DNA of 64,000 nt from Myxococcales bacterium (lineage in GTDB: Bacteria > Myxococcota > Myxococcia > Myxococcales > JAKAPL01). The stretch is from positions 1-64,000 of the forward strand of contig JAJXUD010000016.1 of the NCBI GenBank assembly GCA_021783235.1, in the 5' to 3' direction. The notes beneath the pieces were generated by a model. It had not been told where the DNA came from and did no database searches. It worked only from the letters and a program-made list of their open reading frames with translations. The translations under genes were made by a program, and so were the position numbers. This document shows, one piece after another, positions 43,101 to 49,829 of the stretch. Every line of letters starts with the position of its first letter. The stretch's first letter is position 1.

Positions 43101-43292
43101 GTCGACGCGGGCAACCTCTGGGCGAACCCCGCTGCGTTCGACCCGCTGCTGCTCCGCCCAGCGGCAGGCGTGGGCGTGCGCGTACCGAGTCCGATCGGGC
43201 CCGCGGCCTTCGATCTTGGCTTCAACCTGGATCCCGACACGACGGTCAACGAGACGATCGTTCAGATCCACCTCGCGATTGGCCTTTTCTAG
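40158..43292 (+). CDS. TamA/BamA-like Omp85 outer-membrane protein, 1044 aa
   Basis: A signal peptide (about 25 residues) is followed by a long series of POTRA-like repeats (for example LTWIGFHGNQSLSREALRRASGL, IGQLLVRGNRHTSEGVVRRALAL), probably five to seven, and a C-terminal 16-stranded barrel. The barrel signatures include GFGGRLNAVLSEPRAFDL, GPTISWDQRDDPINPRHGVL, FFLGGPDADRGF and the terminal phenylalanine (HLAIGLF) needed for recognition by the assembly machinery. The chain is longer than BamA or TamA because of the extra POTRA domains. The overlapped tamB-like gene upstream supports a TAM-type complex. A gene for BamA proper would be elsewhere. Confidence 0.92.
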   Translation: MTRAMLALVCALLGPTSPLGPSLGTTVDSVELVAPRGLDAKELEPLVLVRAGQPYSVALVSRTVELLYESGKVQNVYVYRRPAPHGIELVFRLIPKQRLTWIGFHGNQSLSREALRRASGLEVGDEVVVEKLRAALQRIVAAYRRKGYPAAQLRPQLTEGMTEVALDVEVDEGPPEIVREVSLEGDLGETRSRDLAVLEERGGLRTGAVLDRDALVDGARRLELWLRRRGFDRARVGPPSVVDRPDGRADVRLPVQAGPRISFAFSGNLSFESEELEAALAYDPTERLDDLALARLSERIRVFYLSRGFLEAHVRLESEGGHQRRAAPGLLVERFVVNEGRPVSALDVRVLGVHHLDAADLERVVRAIVTGGDETPLLGRPEDAAVDSIGPSGRPLEGDVQRFRAPHPGYVPEALEAAAEEIARRYQEGGWLDVQIPPPSLDLDEATGRALISFVVKEGQRTFVREIRFEGVASLSEARALQIVALRPGDSFSRSEIDRARARLQNAYARSGRPFARVDVESGSSRGAGRVVFVAEEGPLARIGQLLVRGNRHTSEGVVRRALALEPGELLDPEALEHAQQRIAGLGVFDSVQVAMVDPSQPDEVKDVVVSVHERKPEGIVVGGGYSIVEGPRAFVEYTHTNLFGRGLHFQSELKLNYFPLSYLALSGPSGSLVLEGLPPAQTLAGKDNFFGFGGRLNAVLSEPRAFDLLSGDGSMRGEALVERIDRPYYAFSRGALVPGLEWRYGRRLSVAIQLQGEWDQILTYWENLDQIYQYLSFADLENLRFPDGWGLLASVGPTISWDQRDDPINPRHGVLASLRGNAVGGVFFPSSQGGQILELGGTCATPGAPCSVELFSAQGLVAGYVPLGPRFTLALSAKAGRIFPAAGSFVIPTQRFFLGGPDADRGFQQDMMLPQDVRESLHQDVALCNRTAGGLGCTTAAQLLRTPANQLPSPGGEVFDLVRGELRFPLYDESIDGAVFVDAGNLWANPAAFDPLLLRPAAGVGVRVPSPIGPAAFDLGFNLDPDTTVNETIVQIHLAIGLF

Positions 43293-43311
43293 GGCGGACC
43301 CGGGGTCGGCT

Positions 43312-43326
43312 CGAGGTCCCACCTCG
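43312..43326. repeat. Short inverted repeat after the Omp85 gene
   Basis: cgaggt (43312-43317), a ccc centre, and acctcg (43321-43326) form a perfect 6-bp inverted repeat 20 nt after the stop codon. There is no T-run. It could stabilise the 3' end of the transcript. Confidence 0.35.
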
Positions 43327-43366
43327 CGGTCGAGAACTGGTTCTCCCAGATCGATCGGTCGAAGCC

Positions 43367-43395
43367 TTGCCAAGCGTCCAACGCCTGGCTAGAAG
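43367..43395 (+). promoter_or_regulatory. Predicted promoter of the fatty acid hydroxylase operon
   Basis: TTGCCA (43367-43372) and TAGAAG (43390-43395) are 17 nt apart; the ATG at 43406 is 10 nt beyond the -10 element, with no Shine-Dalgarno sequence. Confidence 0.55.
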
Positions 43396-43405
43396 ATCCG
43401 GGCGC

Positions 43406-44161
43406 ATGGGGCTCTTCCGCTACACCCACGACTGCCTCGAGGCTGGACAGGGGCGCTGGCCCGCGGCCGGACCGGATCGGGTCTTGCCGCCGGGTCAGAC
43501 GCTGCGCGATCGGCCGAAGCAGATCCGCATCTTCGCGAACCCGGTCGTCGAATTCTTCGGCCGTGCCCACCCGGCGACGCCGGTGGTCTGGTTCGCGCCC
43601 GTCGTGACGGGAGCCATGTGGTGGTCCATCGGCCGCCTGGGCCTGCGTCAATCTCTGTTCGCGTTCGCCGCGGGCGTGTTTCTCTGGACCCTGATGGAGT
43701 ACCTCCTCCACCGGGTGGTCATGCACGGGCTGCTGCGTCGGACCGAGACAGCCGAGCAGCGCTTTCGGGGCTTCATGATTCACGGCTATCACCACGAGTT
43801 TCCGGACGACCCGATGCACCTCGTGATGCCGCCGCTCGTCTCGTGGCCGCTCGCCCTTGCCGTCGGGCTGGTCTGGCGGGCCTGCTTCGGCCCGCTCGTC
43901 TTTGGGGCCGTCCTCGCGGGGACCGTGACTGGCTACGTGGCTTACGACGAGATCCACTACTACACGCACCACGCGCGGCCGAGAAACCCGGTCGGCAAGT
44001 GGCTGCGGCAGTACCACATGCGCCATCACTTCGAGCACGAGGAGAGCCGCTACGGCATCTCGAACCCGCTCTGGGACCTCGTGTTCGGCACCTTCCGTAG
44101 CAGCCGCCGCGCGCCCGGCAACGGCGCGCCCAAAACCCCGTCACAGGAGCAACCCGCATGA
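43406..44161 (+). CDS. Fatty acid hydroxylase/sterol desaturase-family membrane enzyme, 251 aa
   Basis: The diiron histidine clusters of the fatty acid hydroxylase superfamily are all visible: HRVVMH after the second membrane segment, HGYHHEFPDDPMH, HYYTHH, and HMRHHFEHEESRYGIS near the C-terminus. Four hydrophobic segments place it in the inner membrane. The pattern is closest to the FA2H/2-hydroxylase branch that oxidises fatty acyl groups of sphingolipids and ceramides, which fits Myxococcota making such lipids, though the substrate is unproven. The start ATG 43406 is chosen from the promoter. It overlaps the peroxiredoxin gene (ATGA). Confidence 0.9.
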   Translation: MGLFRYTHDCLEAGQGRWPAAGPDRVLPPGQTLRDRPKQIRIFANPVVEFFGRAHPATPVVWFAPVVTGAMWWSIGRLGLRQSLFAFAAGVFLWTLMEYLLHRVVMHGLLRRTETAEQRFRGFMIHGYHHEFPDDPMHLVMPPLVSWPLALAVGLVWRACFGPLVFGAVLAGTVTGYVAYDEIHYYTHHARPRNPVGKWLRQYHMRHHFEHEESRYGISNPLWDLVFGTFRSSRRAPGNGAPKTPSQEQPA

Positions 44162-44631
44162 TCCAGGTCGGACAGAAGGCCCCGGAGTTCAGCCTCCCCT
44201 CGAACCTCGAGGAGGGCGGCAAGCCCGGCAGGAAGATCTCGCTCGCGGACTACAAGGGAAAGAACGTCGTCCTCGCCTTCTACCCGCTCGATTTCTCGCC
44301 GGTATGCTCGAGCGAGGCGCAGTGCTTCGTGAGCGATCTCACCCAGTTCTCGGGCATCGGCGCCGACGTGCTAGGGATCAGCGTCGACAGCGTCTGGACC
44401 CACAAGGCGTTTGCCGAGAAGCTCGGCATCAAGTATCCGCTGCTGGCCGACTTCAACCCGAAGGGCGAGGTAGGCAAGAAGTACGGCGTCTACCTGGAGG
44501 ACAAGGGTATCCAGTCGCGCACCACCATCGTCGTCGACAAGACCGGCACCGTCCGTTGGGTGAAAGCGGTGGAGATCCCGACCGTTCCCGACACCAAGGA
44601 GATGATCGCGGAGCTGAGGAAGCTCGGCTAG
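44158..44631 (+). CDS. Peroxiredoxin (AhpC/TSA family), 157 aa
   Basis: A thioredoxin-fold peroxidase that reduces hydrogen peroxide and alkyl peroxides. Seen: APEFSLPSN, the active-site segment FYPLDFSPVCSSEAQCF with peroxidatic Cys50 and a second Cys56, and VDSVWTHKAFAEKLGI with the GVYLEDKGIQSRTTIVVD strand pair. The length and the second Cys a few residues on resemble the AhpE/BCP-type enzymes. The ATG overlaps the hydroxylase stop, so the diiron enzyme and a peroxidase are made together, perhaps to deal with uncoupled oxygen chemistry. Confidence 0.92.
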   Translation: MIQVGQKAPEFSLPSNLEEGGKPGRKISLADYKGKNVVLAFYPLDFSPVCSSEAQCFVSDLTQFSGIGADVLGISVDSVWTHKAFAEKLGIKYPLLADFNPKGEVGKKYGVYLEDKGIQSRTTIVVDKTGTVRWVKAVEIPTVPDTKEMIAELRKLG

Positions 44632-45081
44632 GTGAGCGAGCCGCTGCCTGCCCCCTACGGCCTGCGCCATGTTGCGCTGAAGGTGCGCGACATGGCCGCA
44701 GCCGAGGCGTTCTACGCGGGCCTGCTCGGCTTTTCGGTCGAGTGGCGGCCGGATCCGGAGAGCCTCTATCTCAGGCTCCGGGGCGACAGCCTCGCGCTCC
44801 ACCGGGGGGAGCCGGCGCGCCATGGGGTGCTCGAGCATCTCGGTATCGCCTTCGCGAAGCCGTCCGACGTCGACGCCTGGGTCCGACACCTCTCGTCTCA
44901 CGGGGTCCGGCTGCTCGCCCCAGCAAGGCAGCATCGCGATGGTGCGTACTCGGCCTATGTCGCGGACCCCGATGGAAACGCGGTCCAACTCATCTGCCAC
45001 CCGCCGATCGTAGAGTTCGAAGAGGGCCGCCCAGATGGCGGCGCTCAATCGCCGAGTGCCAATTCACCTGGCTCCTGCTAG
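44632..45081 (+). CDS. VOC-superfamily (glyoxalase/bleomycin resistance/dioxygenase) protein, 149 aa
   Basis: The VOC fold is recognised from LRHVALKVRDMAAAEAFYAGLLGFSVEW at the start (divided here by the helix) and YSAYVADPDGNAVQLIC at the end, where the metal ligands of glyoxalase-like enzymes usually sit. One potential metal ligand is His13 in the first strand, another is the Glu or Gln of the VQLIC strand. The substrate cannot be told. GTG at 44632 directly follows the peroxiredoxin stop. The last 25 residues (SPSANSPGSC) are low-complexity and probably unstructured. Confidence 0.85.
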   Translation: MSEPLPAPYGLRHVALKVRDMAAAEAFYAGLLGFSVEWRPDPESLYLRLRGDSLALHRGEPARHGVLEHLGIAFAKPSDVDAWVRHLSSHGVRLLAPARQHRDGAYSAYVADPDGNAVQLICHPPIVEFEEGRPDGGAQSPSANSPGSC

Positions 45082-45084
45082 AGT
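45056..45084 (+). promoter_or_regulatory. Possible promoter of the envelope cluster
   Basis: TAGAGT (45079-45084) lies 7 nt before the ATG at 45092, and GTGCCA (45056-45061) is 17 nt upstream of it. The -35 is poor. The geometry matches the other near-leaderless promoters. Confidence 0.4.
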
Positions 45085-45091
45085 ACAGACG

Positions 45092-45517
45092 ATGCTGTCC
45101 TCCCTCTGGCGGTCGGCCTCTCTCTTCTTCCTCTGCGGTTTTTTCCTCTGCCGTGGCGACGCTGCCCGTGCCTCTGAGAAGAAGCATGGCAAGCGCAGCA
45201 GCCACGAGCACCCGGCGGCGGCCCACCACAAGCGGAGCCACGAGCGGGGGAGCGGGCGGGTCGAAGGGGCGGTGACCTCCGCGCCTCCCGCCGCAGCGCC
45301 CGCCACGGCGCCAGAGGTGATGACCACCCGCGGGCCGACGCGCCTCGACTTCGACGATCGGGTCGTGCAGGGGCAGTCGAACAAGGCGGGCGCCATCTTC
45401 CTTTACGACCGGAAGAGCCTCCCGCTGCGCAGCATGGTCCGCGAGCCGGATCGGTTCCGAGGCGAGATTCAGGCGCAGCTTCCCGATGACGAGCCTGCCT
45501 CCCGGACGGTCGAGTGA
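45092..45517 (+). CDS. Secreted protein of unknown function, first gene of the envelope cluster, 141 aa
   Basis: A signal peptide (MLSSLWRSASLFFLCGFFLC, cleavage probably after ARAS) is followed by a His/Lys/Arg-rich region (KKHGKRSSHEHPAAAHHKRSH), an Ala/Pro stretch, and a conserved-looking C-terminal block (LDFDDRVVQGQSNKAGAIFL... LPLRSMVREPDRFRGEI). I recognise no enzyme motif. The start at 45092 is preferred over one at 45035 because it places the signal peptide at the N-terminus. It immediately precedes the FHA/AgmX protein (45-nt gap) and is a likely periplasmic partner of it. Confidence 0.75.
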   Translation: MLSSLWRSASLFFLCGFFLCRGDAARASEKKHGKRSSHEHPAAAHHKRSHERGSGRVEGAVTSAPPAAAPATAPEVMTTRGPTRLDFDDRVVQGQSNKAGAIFLYDRKSLPLRSMVREPDRFRGEIQAQLPDDEPASRTVE

Positions 45518-45562
45518 GCGTTTCCAGATTCCCGGAGAAGCGGCGTGGCTGAGGGAGTGCTC

Positions 45563-47638
45563 ATGGTCGTCATCCTCAAGGATGGCGCCCTCGTCGGCAG
45601 CGAGGTATTTCCGCCGGGCGTCTATCGGATCGGGCGCGCACCGAGTTCGGACTTGCGGCTCGACGATCCGATGATCTCGGCGCACCACGCGTCGCTCGCA
45701 TTGCGAGGCGGACAGATCGGCATTCGCGACGAGGGGAGCGCGAACGGCATCTGGCTGAACGGTGAACGGGTGGCCCTCGCCAAGGTGACGAGCAAGGACG
45801 AACTCGAGATCCGGCCCTACACGCTGAAGGTCCGGCTGCTCGAGAAAGGTGAGCGCACGGGCGCCGCAACGTCGTCGGTCGAGGAGACGGTGATCGCCCC
45901 GGTTTCGGCGCGATCGCACCTCGCCGCCGTGCCCGCGCTGGCGGACGAGACGCAGGAGAACGAGCCGACGCTCGAGAATCCGGTCCGCAAACCTGCTCCG
46001 GCCCCCGACGTGCTCACGCCCCGACGCCTCAAGAAGCGCGGCTCCGAGGAGAGGCCGGCGCGCAAGTCGAGCCCCGGCGCGCCGCGCGAGCCGACGCCCG
46101 CCGGCCCCTTTCCGCCCTCCTCTTCGCCGGGGACCGCCCCGAGCGCCCGCGCCCTCGCGGGCGAACTGGTACCGGAGCTCGCCACCGTTCCGAGCTCGCC
46201 GCCGGAGAGCATCCTTTCGGCACTCGCGGGGAAGGACAAGCCCGCTCACGGCGAGCGGCCGGCCCTGCCGCGCCCCGTCGCCTTGCGGCCGAAGGGGGCC
46301 GTCGAGCCCCGGGCGGCCGAGTCCGAGGGGGGTGAGGAGGCGCTCGCGCCGGTCCCGGAGGGAGCGCCCCCTGTTTTGCGGGCGAAGCTGCTCTGGGGCC
46401 GCTCGATCATTCACGCGCAGGCCTTCCGCAGCGGTGGGGTCGTCTCCGTCGGAGCCTCGGATGGGGCTGCCATCCCGGTCTACGGCTGGCCGCTGCAGAG
46501 GAGCTCGACCCGCGTCGCTGCCTTTCGAGAGGGCGCCTGGAAGGTCGTCGTTCCGCAGGGGTTGAGGGCCTACGCCCTCGGGCCCGGTGGACGGGCGCGG
46601 CCCACGCAGGGCCCTGTCTCCCTCTCGAAGGGGGAGGGGGTCGTGCTCGTCGCGGGCAAGCTGGCACTCGAGCTGTGCGCCGAATTGCCGTCCCCCACGG
46701 TGCCGCTGCGCTTTCGCCCCGAGATAGACAAGCAGCTCCTGGTGCCGCTCGTCGGAGCGGCGCTCTTGCTCGGGCTCTTTTTTCTCTTCATGCCGAAGAA
46801 GAGCGAGCTCCCCGATTTCACGCCGAAGGCGCTACCCGCCATCCGCGCCATCCTGGAGGCGCCGAAGAAGCACCCGAAGGAGAAGCCGCCCAAAGCCAAG
46901 AAGAGCGACCAGCAGCGGATCACGAAGGAGCGCAGCGAGGGGACGCACGAGAAGGTCGCGCGCTCTCGGCCCGCGTCGCGCCGGGCTGAGCTTCCCGTCC
47001 CGCAGAGCCAGGCGATCGCCGCGGTCGAAAAGATCCTGGGAGGGGGCAAGGCGACGAAGCAACTCTTCTCGGCGGTTTCGAAGATCGGGAAAGGGCGGGG
47101 CGGCGGCGGCCTCAACTTCAAGGCCTCCGGGCTGCTTGGGAAGGTGCCCCTCGGCGTGAGCGGAGGTGGCGGCCTCACCCTCGGGGCGGGGTTGGGCCAC
47201 GGCGGGGGAACAAAAGGCGCCTGGGCGTTCGGCGGGCTGGGTGGTCTCGGCGGGCCTGGCGCCTTGGGGCGTGGGGGCGTCGGTCGGCGCGGAGTTCTCG
47301 GCGGCGTCGTCTCGGCGCCGCGGCGCGGTGGCAAGGTCGCGGGGTTGCTGCCGATGGAGGCGGTTCGGCGCGTGGTGGACGAGCACATCGCCGAGATCCA
47401 ACAGTGTTACGAGAACGCCCTCTTGCGAACGCCGGGCCTGACCGGCAAGGTCGTGCTGGAGTGGACGATTGGTCTCAGCGGAGGGGTCGAACGGGTCACG
47501 ACCAAGGTCTCGACTCTGCGATCCCCTGGTGTGGCAGGCTGCGCGGTGGAGAGCCTTCGGCGTTGGCGTTTCCCGCGGCCCAAGGGCGGCGTCGTGGTGG
47601 TGTCGTACCCTTTCCTGTTCAACAGCGTCGGCTACTAG
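45563..47638 (+). CDS. FHA/transmembrane/Gly-rich/AgmX-type protein (GltG/NfsG-like), 691 aa
   Basis: Domains in order: an N-terminal FHA phosphothreonine-binding domain (about 1-95; GVYRIGRAPSSDLRLDDPMI then SAHHASL and SANGIWLNGERV), a 290-residue Pro/Ala/Glu linker, one membrane helix (about 394-411), a Lys-rich segment, a Gly-rich periplasmic stretch, and the AgmX/PglI C-terminal domain (about 597-691; VDEHIAEIQQCYENALLRTPGL, then VAGCAVESLRRWRFPRP). This is the plan of Myxococcus GltG and NfsG, inner-membrane components of gliding and spore-coat machines whose C-terminal domain acts in the periplasm like TonB. ATG 45563 is preceded by GGGAG; a GTG at 45545 is an alternative. Confidence 0.88.
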   Translation: MVVILKDGALVGSEVFPPGVYRIGRAPSSDLRLDDPMISAHHASLALRGGQIGIRDEGSANGIWLNGERVALAKVTSKDELEIRPYTLKVRLLEKGERTGAATSSVEETVIAPVSARSHLAAVPALADETQENEPTLENPVRKPAPAPDVLTPRRLKKRGSEERPARKSSPGAPREPTPAGPFPPSSSPGTAPSARALAGELVPELATVPSSPPESILSALAGKDKPAHGERPALPRPVALRPKGAVEPRAAESEGGEEALAPVPEGAPPVLRAKLLWGRSIIHAQAFRSGGVVSVGASDGAAIPVYGWPLQRSSTRVAAFREGAWKVVVPQGLRAYALGPGGRARPTQGPVSLSKGEGVVLVAGKLALELCAELPSPTVPLRFRPEIDKQLLVPLVGAALLLGLFFLFMPKKSELPDFTPKALPAIRAILEAPKKHPKEKPPKAKKSDQQRITKERSEGTHEKVARSRPASRRAELPVPQSQAIAAVEKILGGGKATKQLFSAVSKIGKGRGGGGLNFKASGLLGKVPLGVSGGGGLTLGAGLGHGGGTKGAWAFGGLGGLGGPGALGRGGVGRRGVLGGVVSAPRRGGKVAGLLPMEAVRRVVDEHIAEIQQCYENALLRTPGLTGKVVLEWTIGLSGGVERVTTKVSTLRSPGVAGCAVESLRRWRFPRPKGGVVVVSYPFLFNSVGY

Positions 47639-48298
47639 GTGAGGTTCCCTGACGTGACACCCTTCCAGAAGTTGGTCCGCGCGCCGGGGCTCCTACTCGT
47701 GGTTGCGGCGCTCCTCTCGGCGGCGGGCGCGCGGGCGGACGATGGCGACGAGGTCGAGGACTCTGGTCAGGTTGCCGCGGTGCAGAACCGCGAGTACCGG
47801 ATGGGTCAGGAGATCGAACTCGCGGCGACGCTCCTTCCCTACGATGCCTTCTACAAGGGTCTCGCTCCGACGGCGAGCTACACATTTCATTTCTCGGACA
47901 CCCTGGCGTGGGAGGTCTTCCGCATCGGCTACTCGGTCGATTTCGACACGGGCCTCAAGCAGCAGCTCCTCCAACTCGGGGCGCAGCCGACGCAGTTCGA
48001 GCAGACGCAGCTCTTCGTGACGAGCAACGTGATGTACAGCCCTCTCTACGTGAAGGGGACGCTCGCGAACAAGAGCGTCGTCCACGGTGAGGGCTACCTT
48101 CTCCTCGGTGGCGGCGCTTTCGACGAGACCGATGGCTTCCACCCAGCGCCGGACGCGGGGCTCGGTGCTCGTCTCTTCCTCTCTCGAGCTTTCTCGCTGC
48201 GCCTCGAGGTTCGCGATGCGGTCATCCTCGACTCGAAGCTGACGAACTCCGTGGATGTGAACCTGGGAATCGCGCTCAACTTCCTCGCGCCGGGTTGA
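47639..48298 (+). CDS. Outer-membrane beta-barrel protein, 219 aa
   Basis: A signal peptide (about 34 residues, ending GARADD) is followed by a chain of alternating amphipathic strands ending in VDVNLGIALNFLAPG, as in small eight- to ten-stranded barrels of the myxobacterial OMP family found with Glt and Nfs proteins. Aromatic girdle residues are frequent (YTFHFSDTLAWEVFRIGY). The GTG start at 47639 directly follows the previous stop; GTG 47654 is an alternative. In the proposed envelope machine it would be the outer-membrane component. Confidence 0.8.
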   Translation: MRFPDVTPFQKLVRAPGLLLVVAALLSAAGARADDGDEVEDSGQVAAVQNREYRMGQEIELAATLLPYDAFYKGLAPTASYTFHFSDTLAWEVFRIGYSVDFDTGLKQQLLQLGAQPTQFEQTQLFVTSNVMYSPLYVKGTLANKSVVHGEGYLLLGGGAFDETDGFHPAPDAGLGARLFLSRAFSLRLEVRDAVILDSKLTNSVDVNLGIALNFLAPG

Positions 48299-48311
48299 GT
48301 CGACGCCGCCG

Positions 48312-49829
48312 ATGAGCCTCTCCTCGATCCTCAGTCTCTGCCTGCTCGCCGCGGCGAGTCCCGCCGCGCAGACCGCGGCCCCGGCGGTGGCGCCGAAGCC
48401 CGCCGCCGCGCCTTTGGCTTCGGCGCCTGCTTCGGTGCCTGCACCGCCGCCTGCACCGCCGCCGAAGCTCTTCGAGCGGGCGCTTGCCGAGCACGAGGCG
48501 GGGAGCGCGGACCAGGCGGCCCGCGACTTCTACTGGTTCTTGCGCACCTCGCCCGAGACCGCCACGAACTATGGCTGGGCCGAGTACTTTCTCGGCGCCG
48601 ATCTCGCTGCCATCGGTTTCTCGCAGGCCGCCGTCGACTACCTGGTCCTCGTTTCAAAGGAGAGACCGACCCCGGAGATTCTGGGCCCCGCGCTGACCGC
48701 GCTCGAGAAGCTGGCTCTCGCGGGGCCCGTCGATCGGGACCTCGTCTTCGTCGAGCTCGTCTATGGGACAGACTTCGGGATTGTGCCCAGGGAGGCGCGG
48801 GACTTCGTCGAGTTCCACCGCGGGGTCGTCGACTACGAGCAGGGGCGGGCACGCTGGGGCGAGCGCCACTTCGCGGAGCTCGAGCCGAAGGGGCGCTACG
48901 CGGCGCAGGCTCGACTCGTCGAGGCGATCGAGGCCCTTCGCTCGGCGGGGGCGACGGACGAGGTCGTCGCCCGGTTTGCCGTGCTGGCGAAGGACGCCAA
49001 GGCGCCGCTCGAGGTCCGGAACGAGGCGTCGTTGGATCTCGCCCGGCTGAGGTACGAGCGCAAGGAGCTCCCTGCGGCGATCGCCGCCTACGATTCGGTA
49101 CGGCTTCCCAAGCTGGATCCGGGTCGCGGAGAGATCTACCTCGAGCGGGCGTGGGCCCTGCATCGGCTCGGCCGCGACGACGAGGCCTTCGGCTACCTGA
49201 CGGCGCTCGACGCGCCGAGCTTTCGCGGTCTCTTTCTGCCGGACGAGTACCTCGTCCGCTCCCTCGTATACGACGCGCGTTGCCATTTCCTCGCGGCCAA
49301 GCGCTCAGCCCGAGAGTTTCAGCGTCGCTACCGGTCGGCGCTGACCGTCATCACGGAACGCGGCGACCTCTCGCAGGACCGGAAGTTACTCGCGGCGGCC
49401 GAGGAGCAGCCGAGCGTTCGCGAGGCCGAGGAGTTGCTGCGTCGCGTCCGAGACGAGAAGGCCTTGGTGGATCGCTTTGCCTCCCGCTTCGCGACCCCGG
49501 GGCTCACGGGTCGCCTACGTGAAATCTATCGGCTCGCCGAGGAAAACGCTCTGCGGCGAGAGCATCTCGCCCTGGAGGCGGCGCTCGAGGGGGCCGCCGA
49601 CGCGGTGCTGCGGGCCGACGAGAACCTACGGTTGCAGGACTACCAAGTCGGCCTCCAGATGTACCGCCGTTTCAAGAGGGGAGACGCGGCGCCGACGCCG
49701 CTCGTCACCCCAGCCATCGCCGCCTCCCAGGTCATCGAGCCGTTTCACGGCGAGTTCTGGAACGACGAGCTGCGCAGCTACCGTCTCTTCCTCTCGGATC
49801 GTTGCCTCGGCGAGGAGGGCGCACCGTGA
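48312..49829 (+). CDS. Secreted TPR-like protein, 505 aa
   Basis: Signal peptide (MSLSSILSLCLLAAASPAAQ), a Pro/Ala-rich segment to about residue 55, then helix-turn-helix repeats of TPR type (LFERALAEHEAGSADQAARD; LERAWALHRLGRDDEAFGYL) through to the C-terminus. There is no lipobox. Its size and repeats are comparable to the soluble periplasmic TPR proteins of the Glt cluster. It is 13 nt after the barrel gene and overlaps the following lipoprotein gene (GTGA). Confidence 0.8.
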   Translation: MSLSSILSLCLLAAASPAAQTAAPAVAPKPAAAPLASAPASVPAPPPAPPPKLFERALAEHEAGSADQAARDFYWFLRTSPETATNYGWAEYFLGADLAAIGFSQAAVDYLVLVSKERPTPEILGPALTALEKLALAGPVDRDLVFVELVYGTDFGIVPREARDFVEFHRGVVDYEQGRARWGERHFAELEPKGRYAAQARLVEAIEALRSAGATDEVVARFAVLAKDAKAPLEVRNEASLDLARLRYERKELPAAIAAYDSVRLPKLDPGRGEIYLERAWALHRLGRDDEAFGYLTALDAPSFRGLFLPDEYLVRSLVYDARCHFLAAKRSAREFQRRYRSALTVITERGDLSQDRKLLAAAEEQPSVREAEELLRRVRDEKALVDRFASRFATPGLTGRLREIYRLAEENALRREHLALEAALEGAADAVLRADENLRLQDYQVGLQMYRRFKRGDAAPTPLVTPAIAASQVIEPFHGEFWNDELRSYRLFLSDRCLGEEGAP

